Part shown: piece by piece, positions 15,681-24,365 of the stretch
Position numbering within the stretch: the stretch's first letter is position 1
How the letters are laid out: each line of letters starts with the position of its first letter
Assembly (NCBI RefSeq): GCF_002915575.1
Contig: NZ_PQGD01000002.1
Coordinates: 1 to 64,000 of the forward strand
Reading direction: 5' to 3'
Source: Superficieibacter electus
GTDB taxonomy: Bacteria > Pseudomonadota > Gammaproteobacteria > Enterobacterales > Enterobacteriaceae
Length of the DNA: 64,000 bases
The notes under the pieces: model-generated
What the model saw: the letters and a program-made list of their open reading frames with translations, nothing else
The model's database searches: none
Told to the model about the DNA's origin: nothing
Translations under genes and position numbers: made by a program

Positions 15681-16322
15681 ATGTCAGTAAGTTTACGCAA
15701 GGGGCAAGGCGTTAGCCTGCGCAAAAACGAATACGATCTCTCTTCTGTCACCATCGGTCTGGGGTGGGATATCAACGAAGAGAAGAAAGGCTTTTTAGGC
15801 AGTATGTTTGGTAAAAAAGAAGAAGAGTACGATCTCGATGTTATCGCTTTCTTGTGTAATGCCCAGGGAAAGGTCGCTGATTTAGGCGATCACGAGAACG
15901 GCAAGCCGACGCTGGTTAATGGCGACATCATATTCTTTAATAGCCTGCGGCATAAATCAGGCAATATCTGGCTCACCGGCGATAACCGTACTGGTGCTGG
16001 CGATGGTGACGATGAGCAAATTATCGTTAAGCTCAATGCCCTCGAACCGCGTTATGAAAAAATTGTCTTTATTGTTCAAATTTATAACGGCGAACGTCTG
16101 AATCAACATTTTGGCAAAGTAAAGAATGCCTTTATTCGGGCAGTAGACGCACGCAATATTGAAATGGCACGCTTCGATCTCTCTGGCGGCGCGACATTTA
16201 ATCATCAGTGCTCCATGCTTTTTGCTGAGCTGGTGAGAGAACCGGACGGCTGGAAACTCAATGCCATCGGTGAACCGTCTGCCTCCGATACATTTGTGAC
16301 GCATTTAAAGAGCTATATCTGA
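15681..16322 (+). CDS. terX: TerX, TerD-family protein
   Basis: This 213-residue TerD-fold protein lies between two vWA genes. It has GLGWDINEEKKGFLGSMFG (a family start plus the Gly/hydrophobic insert also seen in TerZ and TerA), YDLDV, and the calcium loop [13 protein letters not shown]. It lacks the typical GQG-GGL ending; the last 30 residues diverge. It probably supplies the calcium-binding partner of TerY1/TerY2. It has a good AAGGAGATG ribosome site and sits 21 bases after terY1; terY2 starts 1 base after its stop. Confidence 0.92.
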   Translation: MSVSLRKGQGVSLRKNEYDLSSVTIGLGWDINEEKKGFLGSMFGKKEEEYDLDVIAFLCNAQGKVADLGDHENGKPTLVNGDIIFFNSLRHKSGNIWLTGDNRTGAGDGDDEQIIVKLNALEPRYEKIVFIVQIYNGERLNQHFGKVKNAFIRAVDARNIEMARFDLSGGATFNHQCSMLFAELVREPDGWKLNAIGEPSASDTFVTHLKSYI

Positions 16323-16323
16323 T

Positions 16324-16962
16324 ATGAGAAGACTTCCGGTTTATCTGCTGATTGATACTTCAGGGTCGATGCGCGGCGAATCTATCCATGCGGTTAACGT
16401 TGGCGTCCAGGCAATGCTCAGCGCCCTGCGCCAGGACCCATACGCGCTGGAGAGCGTCCATATTTCAATTATCACCTTTGACAATGAAGCACGCGAGCAT
16501 ACGCCATTATCCGCACTGGAAAATTTCCAGTTTACTGACATTGTCGTTCCCAGCGCTGGCGGTACGTTTACCGGCGCGGCGCTGGAATGCCTGGTTAGCT
16601 GTGTCGATCGCGATGTGCGACGTTCTGATGGCGATCAAAAAGGTGACTGGCGGCCACTGGTCTTTTTAATGACCGACGGCACCCCGTCCGATAGCTGGGC
16701 TTATGGCGAGGCAATTAAAGAGGTCAAGAAACGCGCGTTTGGGTCAATTATCGCCTGTGCCGTTGGGCCTAAAGCACGTCACGAACACCTGAAACAGCTT
16801 ACCGATACGGTTGTGGCGCTTGAAACGCTGGACTCCACCGCCTTTGCGGGTTTCTTCAAGTGGGTATCAGCAAGCGTTGCCTCGGGGAGCAGCAGCGCAG
16901 GCATCAACGCCAGCCCGGATACACTCCCACCGCCGCCGCCCGAAATTCAGTTGGTACTGTAA
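16324..16962 (+). CDS. terY2: TerY2, von Willebrand A-domain protein
   Basis: The 212-residue vWA protein is close in sequence to TerY1: MRRLPVYLLIDTSGSMRGES, FLMTDGTPSDSW and a tail LPPPPPEIQLVL. All metal-ion adhesion residues (D-x-S-x-S, Thr, Asp) are present. It arose by duplication with terY1 and terY3. It is expected to be cytoplasmic, as no signal peptide is present. It is tightly coupled to terX upstream and terY3 downstream (21 bases). Confidence 0.92.
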   Translation: MRRLPVYLLIDTSGSMRGESIHAVNVGVQAMLSALRQDPYALESVHISIITFDNEAREHTPLSALENFQFTDIVVPSAGGTFTGAALECLVSCVDRDVRRSDGDQKGDWRPLVFLMTDGTPSDSWAYGEAIKEVKKRAFGSIIACAVGPKARHEHLKQLTDTVVALETLDSTAFAGFFKWVSASVASGSSSAGINASPDTLPPPPPEIQLVL

Positions 16963-16983
16963 TCGGCCTTTTGAGGTGAACTC

Positions 16984-18021
16984 GTGAGAAGACTGCCGGT
17001 ATTTTTTGTCCTGGACTGCTCAGAGTCCATGATTGGCGACAATCTGAAAAAAATGAATGACGGTCTGCAAATGATCGTCAACGACCTGAGAAAAGATCCG
17101 CACGCCCTTGAAACAGCCTGGATTTCGGTGATTGCTTTTGCTGGTATCGCCAGAACTATCGTGCCGTTACATGAAGTCTTATCGTTCTACCCGCCGCGCC
17201 TGCCCGTAGGCAGCGGCACCAATCTCGGATCGGCATTGCGTGAGCTGACCACGCAAATTGACAGCCAGGTGCGAAAAACAACCGTTGAACGTAAAGGTGA
17301 CTGGAAACCGGTGGTTTATCTGCTCACCGACGGGCGACCGACCGATGACGCCAGCGCGGAAATTAAACGCTGGAAAGAGAATTACGCCCGCAAGGTGAAT
17401 CTGATCGGTATTGGACTTGGTCCCGCCGCCGATCTTAATACCCTGCGCCAGCTTACGGAGAATGTTTTCCATTTTAACGAAGCGCAGGAAGGCGATTTTA
17501 CGCGCTTTATCAAATGGATCACCGCCTCGGTCACCGCCCACAGCCGTAGCGTGGGTGAAGAAGCCCCGCCGCCACCTGCCCAAACGGAATACCTGGTCAA
17601 GCTGGCGAAAGATGACGTTGCGCGCGCCTGCGATGAAACCTGCGTCACCCTTGCCGGTCGGTGTAGTAAATCACGCCGCCCGTACCTCATCAAATATGAG
17701 CGCCCGCCGGTAAACCTTTCTGGCCTAAATTTTAATTTAAATATCAACGGTTTTAACCTTGCTGGCTGCTATCCCATTGATGAAGACTATTTTGAATGGA
17801 GCGATCAGACGGCCTCGTCAATGCAGGTAAATACCAGCGAATTACACGGCGTGCCCGGCTGTCCCCACTGCGGCAACGCCAGCGCATTTGCGCTGTGTAG
17901 TTGCGGTAGATTGCTGTGCATCAATGGCCCGGACGACATTGTCTGCCCGTGGTGCGACAAGACCTTAACGTTCAGAAACTGTGATGATAACGATTTTGAC
18001 GTCAACAGAGGGAAAGGATGA
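16984..18021 (+). CDS. terY3: TerY3, vWA domain with C-terminal zinc-binding TerY-C domain
   Basis: The 345-residue protein begins at GTG (MRRLPVFFVLDCSESM), the same N-terminus as TerY1/Y2. The vWA domain (1-185) keeps D-x-S-x-S and LLTDGRPTDD. After a short PPPP linker comes a C-terminal domain (about 200-335) with Cys clusters C-PHC, C-SC and C-PWC, typical of a zinc ribbon. TerY3 is thus the only one of the three paralogues with the zinc module, which probably docks the phosphatase and kinase encoded next. Its stop overlaps the PP2C start (ATGA). Confidence 0.9.
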   Translation: MRRLPVFFVLDCSESMIGDNLKKMNDGLQMIVNDLRKDPHALETAWISVIAFAGIARTIVPLHEVLSFYPPRLPVGSGTNLGSALRELTTQIDSQVRKTTVERKGDWKPVVYLLTDGRPTDDASAEIKRWKENYARKVNLIGIGLGPAADLNTLRQLTENVFHFNEAQEGDFTRFIKWITASVTAHSRSVGEEAPPPPAQTEYLVKLAKDDVARACDETCVTLAGRCSKSRRPYLIKYERPPVNLSGLNFNLNINGFNLAGCYPIDEDYFEWSDQTASSMQVNTSELHGVPGCPHCGNASAFALCSCGRLLCINGPDDIVCPWCDKTLTFRNCDDNDFDVNRGKG

Positions 18022-19598
18022 TGGACGAGACGATTTCCCTGCAACAAAAGATCATCGCGCTGATCATCGCGGAAAAGGGGCTTACATTGACCCCGGAAGA
18101 ACAGCAATCCCTGAGCGATGATTCCGAACTTCAGACTCAACTCAGCGCCATTATTGAAAAAATCAGCCCCTGCCGTGAACAGGATGACGCTGAAGTTTGT
18201 GCTCCCGATGTTGAAACTGAAGCTTTTGCCGACGACAGTGGCGGTGATGATGTTCCTCCTCCCGCACAAGATGCGGTCGCACCGTTAAGTCCCGCGCCAT
18301 GGCAAAAAATGCCTTATCATGAACTGGATGAATCGCCCTCACCGCAAGATGCTTCCGGCAAACCGGCTGAAGTATTGAAACCAGGCCAGGTTCCCGCCAG
18401 TCCTTCATCTCCCGATGCCCGGCCCCTCAAGGCTCCAACCGCGCGAATCGTTCTGGCAAATGCCAGGGCCGGAACCGCTTTTCATTGCGAGGTGGAAATT
18501 TCTCTCGATAACGGTGAACCAGCAGAAATTCAGGATGTGATTTTCCCTTCCCCTATTGGGATAACGTTCGATAAAACCGACGCAACGCTTTCAGGCACCC
18601 CGACCGCCAGTGGCGACGTTGATATCACGGTCAAGTGGTCCTGTCCGTCTCACCCTGAGGGCGCATCAACGGTGACGTTTATCGTTAATCCTGATCCACG
18701 CACGCTGTGGAAAGATATCGATCCGCCAACCGAAGATCGTTACTACAAAAAGAATCTCGACCATCAGCTTCTTCAGCACGCTGGCGTGACCATTGCCGCC
18801 GCCAGTCGCCGGGGGCGTTCCCACGCCCATGTCGGTTCGTTTCGCGATGATGATTTTTACATTAATGTCAGCGAGGACAGCGGCTGGAGCGTGATGCTGG
18901 TGGCCGATGGCGCAGGTAGCGCCAGCAACTCACGTCAGGGGTCGCGAATCGCGACACAAACGGCTGGCAACTTTTTGTTTGATCAGTTGAAAGCCGAAAA
19001 CGGCCTGGCACTGAAAACGCAAATCCTCCAGTGGAATAGCGACGATCAGCGGCAAATCTGGGACTATTTTTATCGCCAGTTCAGCCTTGCCTGTGCTCTG
19101 GCAGTCAATAATATTAACCATGAAGCTAAAATTGCCGGTGAAAAAAGCAAATCCTACTCGACGACGCTCCTGGCGCTGGTCTCATTTCGTGAAGGCGATG
19201 AACTGTTTGCAGCCGCGTTCTGGCTGGGCGACGGGGCGATTGCGGCGTATGGCCCACAAGGAAGAGTTCGCGTGCTCGGTATGCCTGACAGCGGCGAGTA
19301 TGCCGGGCAGACGCGCTTTCTGGATGCCGGGACAATCCAGGACGCGGAATTTAGCAAACGTATCATTATCGGTCGCTGGAAAGACATTTCGCACCTGGTA
19401 TTAATGACGGATGGCGTATCCGATCCCTGCTTTGAAACGGATAACGGCCTGCAAAACCCGCAAAAATGGGATGCGCTGCTTTCAGACCTGACGCCTCATC
19501 TCGATGATGCAGAGCGCGCGGCTGAAAACCTGCTTGAATGGCTGAACTTCTTTTCGCCGGGTAATCACGACGATCGTACTATCGTGGTGTCGTGGTGA
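18018..19598 (+). CDS. PP2C-family Ser/Thr phosphatase with Ig-like domain
   Basis: A 526-residue protein. The N-terminal 130 residues are acidic and Pro/Ser-rich, probably disordered. Residues about 140-220 resemble a bacterial Ig-like domain (GITFDKTDATLSGTPT). The C-terminal half (about 245-526) is a PP2C phosphatase with VADGAGSASNS, GDGAIAAYG, LMTDGVSDP and a final NHDDRTIVV, the acidic metal ligands of the family. It should oppose the kinase encoded 20 bases downstream. With TerY3 these form the TerY-phosphatase-kinase triad described in comparative genomics of Ter systems. Confidence 0.9.
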   Translation: MMDETISLQQKIIALIIAEKGLTLTPEEQQSLSDDSELQTQLSAIIEKISPCREQDDAEVCAPDVETEAFADDSGGDDVPPPAQDAVAPLSPAPWQKMPYHELDESPSPQDASGKPAEVLKPGQVPASPSSPDARPLKAPTARIVLANARAGTAFHCEVEISLDNGEPAEIQDVIFPSPIGITFDKTDATLSGTPTASGDVDITVKWSCPSHPEGASTVTFIVNPDPRTLWKDIDPPTEDRYYKKNLDHQLLQHAGVTIAAASRRGRSHAHVGSFRDDDFYINVSEDSGWSVMLVADGAGSASNSRQGSRIATQTAGNFLFDQLKAENGLALKTQILQWNSDDQRQIWDYFYRQFSLACALAVNNINHEAKIAGEKSKSYSTTLLALVSFREGDELFAAAFWLGDGAIAAYGPQGRVRVLGMPDSGEYAGQTRFLDAGTIQDAEFSKRIIIGRWKDISHLVLMTDGVSDPCFETDNGLQNPQKWDALLSDLTPHLDDAERAAENLLEWLNFFSPGNHDDRTIVVSW

Positions 19599-19618
19599 TC
19601 CGGAGCTGGTGAGAGACT

Positions 19619-21118
19619 ATGGCTAATATCGTAACCTGTACGACCCGGGACGGTAATACCGTCCAGTATGTAGATGAAATCATCGGCTCCGGCTCAATGA
19701 AAGATGTGTATTTTTCTCCGGATAAAAGCTACGTCGTGGCGTTTTATAAGAAGCCTCAGAATGAACAGGCACGAGAGCGGATTGCAATGATCACCGGCCG
19801 CTACCGGCCTAATATCTTTGAGCAGGCGGGCGGCGAATACTGGAAGGATTTGTTTTGCTGGCCAACCAGTGTGGTGGAGCACGACGGTAAAATCGGCATC
19901 GTGGTACCGACTTATCAGAGCCACTTTTTTTTCAAATACGGTTCCAAAAATAATGATTTTCTCGGCATTCGCGGACGCGAAAAAGAAGGTAAATGGTTTG
20001 CCAGTGCCAATAATCAGAATAAATTCCTCGACCCACGCGAGAAAGGTAATACGCTCACCTACCTTAAGGTCTGTCTGTTATTAAGTCGCGCAGTCAGGCG
20101 TATGCACGCGGCCGGGCTTTGCCACAGCGACTTAAGCTACAAAAACGTCCTGATTGACCCGGAACAAGGCCATGCCTGTATTATTGATGTCGATGGTCTG
20201 GTCGTGCCAGGCAAATTCCCACCCGATGTGGTGGGAACACCCGATTTCATCGCCCCGGAAGTGGTTGAAACCAGCCATCTGGAAAAAGACGATCCGCGCC
20301 GGGTGCTGCCAAGTATTTTAACGGACCGGCATGCATTATCGGTTTTAATTTACATGTACTTATTTTATCGCCATCCGCTACGTGGGGGTAAAATCCACGA
20401 TCTGGACGATGAAATGCGCGATGAATCCCTCTCGATGGGTGAAAAAGCGCTATTCATTGAACACCCTGCCGATCGCAGCAACGCGGTTAAACTCAGCCAG
20501 GTCTCGCCCTCCTCGCTTCCGTGGGCCGATCCGCAGAAAATCCCCTATACCATCATGGGGCCTTATCTGACCCCGCTGTTCGATCGGGCGTTTATTGACG
20601 GTCTGCACGAGCCGCAGCGCCGCCCGACCGCCGATGAATGGGAGACTGCGCTGGTTAAAACAGTGGATTTGATCCAGCCGTGTCAAAATCCGGACTGCGA
20701 ACAAAAATGGTATGTGTTTTCAGGTAAAACCAGACCGGTTTGCCCCTATTGCGGTACACCCTATAAAGGCAAACTCCCGATACTGAATTTATACTCATCG
20801 CGCAAGGCGGGCAGCTTCCGACCGGACGATCATCGGTTAATGGTATGGAGCGGCCAGTCGCTGTTTGCCTGGCACGTAAACCGTCTTATTGCGCCGAATG
20901 AACGCACAACCGATGCCCAGAAAAAGCGCGTTGGCTACTTCGTTTTTCACAACGATCGCTGGTGGCTGGTAAACGAAGCTATTCCGGGCCTGATGGCATT
21001 ACCTGAGAAAAAGATCATTGCTATTGGCGATAAACTGCCGCTGGACGACGGTACACAGTTTGTACTTTCTGGCGAGGAAGGCGGAAGGCTGGTGGTGGTC
21101 CAGTTGGTATCTAATTAA
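19619..21118 (+). CDS. Protein kinase-like protein with zinc ribbon
   Basis: The 499-residue protein has a glycine-rich nucleotide loop (IIGSGSMKDVY, near 21-31), an AFYKKP lysine region, the catalytic loop CHSDLSYKNVL (near 172-182) and a DVDGL segment in the place of DFG, all consistent with an active though divergent Ser/Thr kinase. After the kinase domain comes a CxxxxC...CPYCG zinc ribbon (near 360-382) and a C-terminal beta-rich region that may be FHA-like. It is the last gene of the terY1 operon, followed by a strong hairpin. Targets are unknown; TerD-fold proteins and TerY3 are obvious candidates. Confidence 0.88.
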   Translation: MANIVTCTTRDGNTVQYVDEIIGSGSMKDVYFSPDKSYVVAFYKKPQNEQARERIAMITGRYRPNIFEQAGGEYWKDLFCWPTSVVEHDGKIGIVVPTYQSHFFFKYGSKNNDFLGIRGREKEGKWFASANNQNKFLDPREKGNTLTYLKVCLLLSRAVRRMHAAGLCHSDLSYKNVLIDPEQGHACIIDVDGLVVPGKFPPDVVGTPDFIAPEVVETSHLEKDDPRRVLPSILTDRHALSVLIYMYLFYRHPLRGGKIHDLDDEMRDESLSMGEKALFIEHPADRSNAVKLSQVSPSSLPWADPQKIPYTIMGPYLTPLFDRAFIDGLHEPQRRPTADEWETALVKTVDLIQPCQNPDCEQKWYVFSGKTRPVCPYCGTPYKGKLPILNLYSSRKAGSFRPDDHRLMVWSGQSLFAWHVNRLIAPNERTTDAQKKRVGYFVFHNDRWWLVNEAIPGLMALPEKKIIAIGDKLPLDDGTQFVLSGEEGGRLVVVQLVSN

Positions 21119-21126
21119 TCATCTCT

Positions 21127-21149
21127 GCCGGGTGACACTGTCACCCGGC
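21127..21149. terminator. Hairpin at the right end of the ter block
   Basis: GCCGGGTGAC-ACT-GTCACCCGGC is a perfect 10-bp stem between the converging kinase and alcohol dehydrogenase genes, probably a shared terminator. Confidence 0.7.
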
Positions 21150-21156
21150 CCTCGGG

Positions 21157-22344
21157 TTATTCTGCCGCAGCTGTCATTCCTGGAATAAGGATCACCTTCC
21201 TGCAGTCTTGCTGCCGTTTCTCGAAGATCTCATAGCCTTTCGCCGCCTCTTCAAGCGGCATACGGTGAGTGATAATTTCTTCAGGACGCAGTAGCCCTTC
21301 TTCGATAAGTTTCAACAACTCCGGCAAGTAAGCATGAACATGCGTTTGCCCCATCTTGAACGTTAAACCTTTATCAAACGCGTCGCCAAACAGGAAACCA
21401 TGAATAAAGCCGGCATAAACGCCGGGCACGCTGACAATCCCGCCACGGCGCACGGCGGCGATACACTGCCTTAAGGCTTTGCCGCTGCTGCCTTCAATTT
21501 TAAGATTGCTGAGCACGGTTTCCGTCAGGCTTCCTTTCGCCTCAAAACCCACCGCGTCAATAACGGCATCGACACCGCGATGATTATTCGTATTTTCAAT
21601 AATCCATGCTGCCGGGTCGTCATTCTTATCAAAATTGACCGGAATAACGCCATAACACTGGCGGGCAAAATCCAGACGATAATCATGATGGTCGATCATG
21701 AATATTTTTTCCGCACCCAGATAGCGGGCGCAGGCAGCGGATAATAATCCCACCGGACCGGCACCAAATATCGCCACGGAGGAGCCTTTTTTAATCTCAG
21801 CATTTTTAACCGCCTGCCAGGCCGTTGGCAAAATATCGGTTAAAAAGAGAACCTTATCATCTGACAATACGCGCGGGACTTTAAACGGACCGGTATTGGC
21901 TTTCGGCACGCGGACATACTCAGCCTGACCACCGGGAACGCCGCCATAGAGTTTGCTGTAGCCAAATAACGCTGCGGGTGGGGTGATAGTTTTACGGTTT
22001 AAGGCTGCGCCTTTACCACTGTTAGTGGTTTCGCAGGCGGAATATTGCTCCAGTTGGCAGAAAAAACAGTCGCCGCAGGCAATAACAAAAGGAATGACGA
22101 CGCGATCGCCACGGCTGACGGCCGTGACATCCTTTCCCGTCTCAACAACTTCACCCATAAACTCATGGCCAAATATGTCGCCGTGCCCGGTTCCAGGAAT
22201 TTTACCCCTGTAGAGATGTAAGTCAGAACCGCAGATTGCCGTTGCGGTTACCCGCAGAATAATATCGTCACTGGCTTCAATTATCGGGTCCGGGTGCGTA
22301 TCAACGCTAACCTTATGCGGCCCATGATAAGTTAGTGCTTTCAT
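21157..22344 (-). CDS. Zinc-dependent alcohol dehydrogenase (formaldehyde-dehydrogenase-like)
   Basis: A 395-residue medium-chain dehydrogenase. It has the catalytic zinc region [10 protein letters not shown] with GHEFMGEV, structural zinc cysteines in [16 protein letters not shown], and an NAD-binding [12 protein letters not shown] segment. The long form resembles glutathione-independent formaldehyde dehydrogenases. It oxidises an alcohol or aldehyde with NAD(P); the substrate is unknown. ATG at 22344 gives the family start MKALTYHGP with GGAGAA upstream; the reading frame is open 23 codons further. It is divergent from the OBAP lipoprotein gene. Confidence 0.9.
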   Translation of the reverse strand: MKALTYHGPHKVSVDTHPDPIIEASDDIILRVTATAICGSDLHLYRGKIPGTGHGDIFGHEFMGEVVETGKDVTAVSRGDRVVIPFVIACGDCFFCQLEQYSACETTNSGKGAALNRKTITPPAALFGYSKLYGGVPGGQAEYVRVPKANTGPFKVPRVLSDDKVLFLTDILPTAWQAVKNAEIKKGSSVAIFGAGPVGLLSAACARYLGAEKIFMIDHHDYRLDFARQCYGVIPVNFDKNDDPAAWIIENTNNHRGVDAVIDAVGFEAKGSLTETVLSNLKIEGSSGKALRQCIAAVRRGGIVSVPGVYAGFIHGFLFGDAFDKGLTFKMGQTHVHAYLPELLKLIEEGLLRPEEIITHRMPLEEAAKGYEIFEKRQQDCRKVILIPGMTAAAE

Positions 22345-22518
22345 ATAATTCTCCGGATAATGGCCCGCCGGGGCGAGAAGTTTTAAATTTAGTTGTCGGC
22401 AGGCAAAGTTCAAGCTATCAGGCTAATTAACAGTTCGACTAAGAGTATTCCGACAAAGCGACTATCATTAATGTGAAATACACGAATTAAAACGACACAC
22501 AAACAGGGTCATTACCTA

Positions 22519-23265
22519 ATGAAAATATCTCGCTGGCTAATTTATGCGTCGCTACTGGTTACCGGCTGTGGAGCAGCCAATTCCCCCTCCCCGGTAAAAG
22601 CTACCGGCGAAGCCACGTCCACAAAAATGAACGTTCTTGCCACGGGGGCGACGGTCATCCAGTCCCGGCCACCCATAGATGCTATCAGTACCTATTTGGA
22701 TGGTTTTCATTTTTATAACGGCGAACAAAAAGGACAAATGGAGGCTCATCATTACGTTACGGTACTGAATGAGGATGTTATGCAAGCGGTTATATACGAT
22801 GGTAATACGCGCGATGCCAAACTGATGGGAATTGAATACATTATTAGCGAGCGCTTGTTCAGGACGTTACCCGCTGAGGAAAAACCCTACTGGCACAGCC
22901 ATCGCTATGAAGTAAAATCCGGCAGCCTTGTCGCACCCGGCCTACCCGAATCCGCAGAAAAGCCGCTGATGAGCAAGATTGTCAACACCTACGGTAAAAC
23001 CTGGCATACCTGGCACACCGATCGCGATAAAACGCTGCCGCTCGGCATTCCCGCGCTGATGATGGGCTTTACGGACGATGGGCAGTTAGATCCCCGGCTA
23101 CTGGCGGACCGGGATAGTCGCTTTAACATTAATTCGCAGGCGATTCGCCAGTCACGGCAGGATATCCCGGCACATCCGGTGGCTGACGGGGCTGATGCCT
23201 GGGAGAAAGGCACGGTCGTCCAGCTCAAACGTACAGAATCAAAGGGTAATGCGTTGCACCAGTAG
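22519..23265 (+). CDS. OBAP-family (DUF1264) lipoprotein
   Basis: A 248-residue protein with a lipoprotein signal peptide (MKISRWLIYASLLVTGC; Cys17 is the predicted lipidated residue) and a DUF1264/oil-body-associated-protein domain: HFYNGEQKGQMEAHHYV, GIEYIISERLF and the KTWHTWHTD segment. The bacterial members have no firm function. It is likely anchored in the periplasm. Divergent from the alcohol dehydrogenase with a 174-base promoter gap; the next small gene starts 90 bases later. Confidence 0.85.
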   Translation: MKISRWLIYASLLVTGCGAANSPSPVKATGEATSTKMNVLATGATVIQSRPPIDAISTYLDGFHFYNGEQKGQMEAHHYVTVLNEDVMQAVIYDGNTRDAKLMGIEYIISERLFRTLPAEEKPYWHSHRYEVKSGSLVAPGLPESAEKPLMSKIVNTYGKTWHTWHTDRDKTLPLGIPALMMGFTDDGQLDPRLLADRDSRFNINSQAIRQSRQDIPAHPVADGADAWEKGTVVQLKRTESKGNALHQ

Positions 23266-23355
23266 CGCGCCCGGCATTCAGATTCATCCGCTTACCGATG
23301 AAATATCCATCTCTTTTACCCAGAGTTTCTATACTGAGTCGAGGAGGTTTTATCT

Positions 23356-23550
23356 ATGCATTGGTTCCGTTCACTTTTTACCAGCCCCGAAAAGTTTTTA
23401 CAGGTTATTAATCATCACGATATTGAAGAATCTATTGAGGGTGGCGAGCGCATTCTGGTCGATGATGACGGCAACGCCACAGTAAATGTCCACTGCCGCG
23501 CCGTGCAGGACGATTTTAATCGCCACGTTAACGCATTGAAAAGGGCCTGA
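23356..23550 (+). CDS. Small protein of unknown function (64 aa)
   Basis: I do not recognise this protein. It is 64 residues, soluble, with an aromatic N-terminus (MHWFRSLF), an acidic middle with ILVDDDGNATVNV, and a basic C-terminus. The ribosome site GAGGAGG is strong (8-base spacing), and the stop is followed after one base by the start of the next gene, so the two are translationally coupled. Possibly an accessory subunit of the membrane protein downstream. Confidence 0.75.
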   Translation: MHWFRSLFTSPEKFLQVINHHDIEESIEGGERILVDDDGNATVNVHCRAVQDDFNRHVNALKRA

Positions 23551-23551
23551 G

Positions 23552-24331
23552 ATGGGAACGGCTATTTTTATGGTACTGATGGTGTGTGGATACTGGTACA
23601 GCAGCCGGGATTTATCCACCCGCTTTAAATTTAAACGCACTTTTGGTTGGGATGTTTATTTTCTTGTTGCCCTGTATGGCTGTATTTTTGTCCTGCAAGG
23701 AATTATCGCCACTGGCATTTTATGGCTGCTGTTGCTTATTGCCTCCATCACGATGAACGCCCTGCCCGTATGGTTTGGACCAGAAGAACATCGATTCCAG
23801 ATGGTGTTTATGAACTGGAGCTTTCTGGGCATTCAGGCACCAGTAGTCATTATGCTGGCTTTCGCCATTTTCTTTTGTCTTTATCGCTCGAACTGGGCAA
23901 TGAGCGCCAGACTGGATAGCAAAGGACGCTTGTCTTTATATAAGGAACTGGCCAGCGCAAACAGTCTTGAAGGACTGCTCTATCAGTGCATGGAGAGCGG
24001 GCAACTGGTCTGGCTTACCCTCAAGTCACAACGAATCTATATTGGCATGATCCATGCCGCCACATTTGATTCCAGTAACGCCAGTAATGTGGTGATTATT
24101 CCCATGCTAAGCGGTTATCGTGATAGTAAAACCTTTGAGTTTACCGCCGAGCATAATTACAGCGCCTGGTATGCCGAACACGACATTACCCTGTCCTCTG
24201 AACCGCAATCAGCGCTGGATTTTCGCAAGGTTATTTTACTTGAACAGGTTGAGAGCTTTTCACTTTTTGACCCTTCACACACGCTGGCGCTGGGCATGCG
24301 CAAAGAAAGCGAAATGTTTAAAGAAGGATGA
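23552..24331 (+). CDS. Unrecognised membrane protein (259 aa)
   Basis: I do not recognise the family. It has three or four hydrophobic segments in the first 115 residues (about 1-16, 32-68, 88-113) and a soluble C-terminal domain of about 145 residues with a VWLTLKSQRIYIGMIHAA strand pattern that resembles a small beta-barrel (an SH3-like or LSm-like look). It is coupled to the 64-residue protein upstream and converges on osmC. The architecture, membrane anchor plus cytoplasmic beta-domain, suggests a sensor or channel regulator, but this is a guess. Confidence 0.75.
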   Translation: MGTAIFMVLMVCGYWYSSRDLSTRFKFKRTFGWDVYFLVALYGCIFVLQGIIATGILWLLLLIASITMNALPVWFGPEEHRFQMVFMNWSFLGIQAPVVIMLAFAIFFCLYRSNWAMSARLDSKGRLSLYKELASANSLEGLLYQCMESGQLVWLTLKSQRIYIGMIHAATFDSSNASNVVIIPMLSGYRDSKTFEFTAEHNYSAWYAEHDITLSSEPQSALDFRKVILLEQVESFSLFDPSHTLALGMRKESEMFKEG

Positions 24332-24335
24332 GTGA

Positions 24336-24358
24336 TTCGCCCGCAAAAAGCGGGCGAA
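24336..24358. terminator. Hairpin between the membrane protein gene and osmC
   Basis: TTCGCCCGC-AAAAA-GCGGGCGAA is a perfect 9-bp stem between converging genes. There is no U-run directly after it on either strand, so the terminator role is likely but not certain. Confidence 0.55.
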
Positions 24359-24365
24359 AAAGGAA

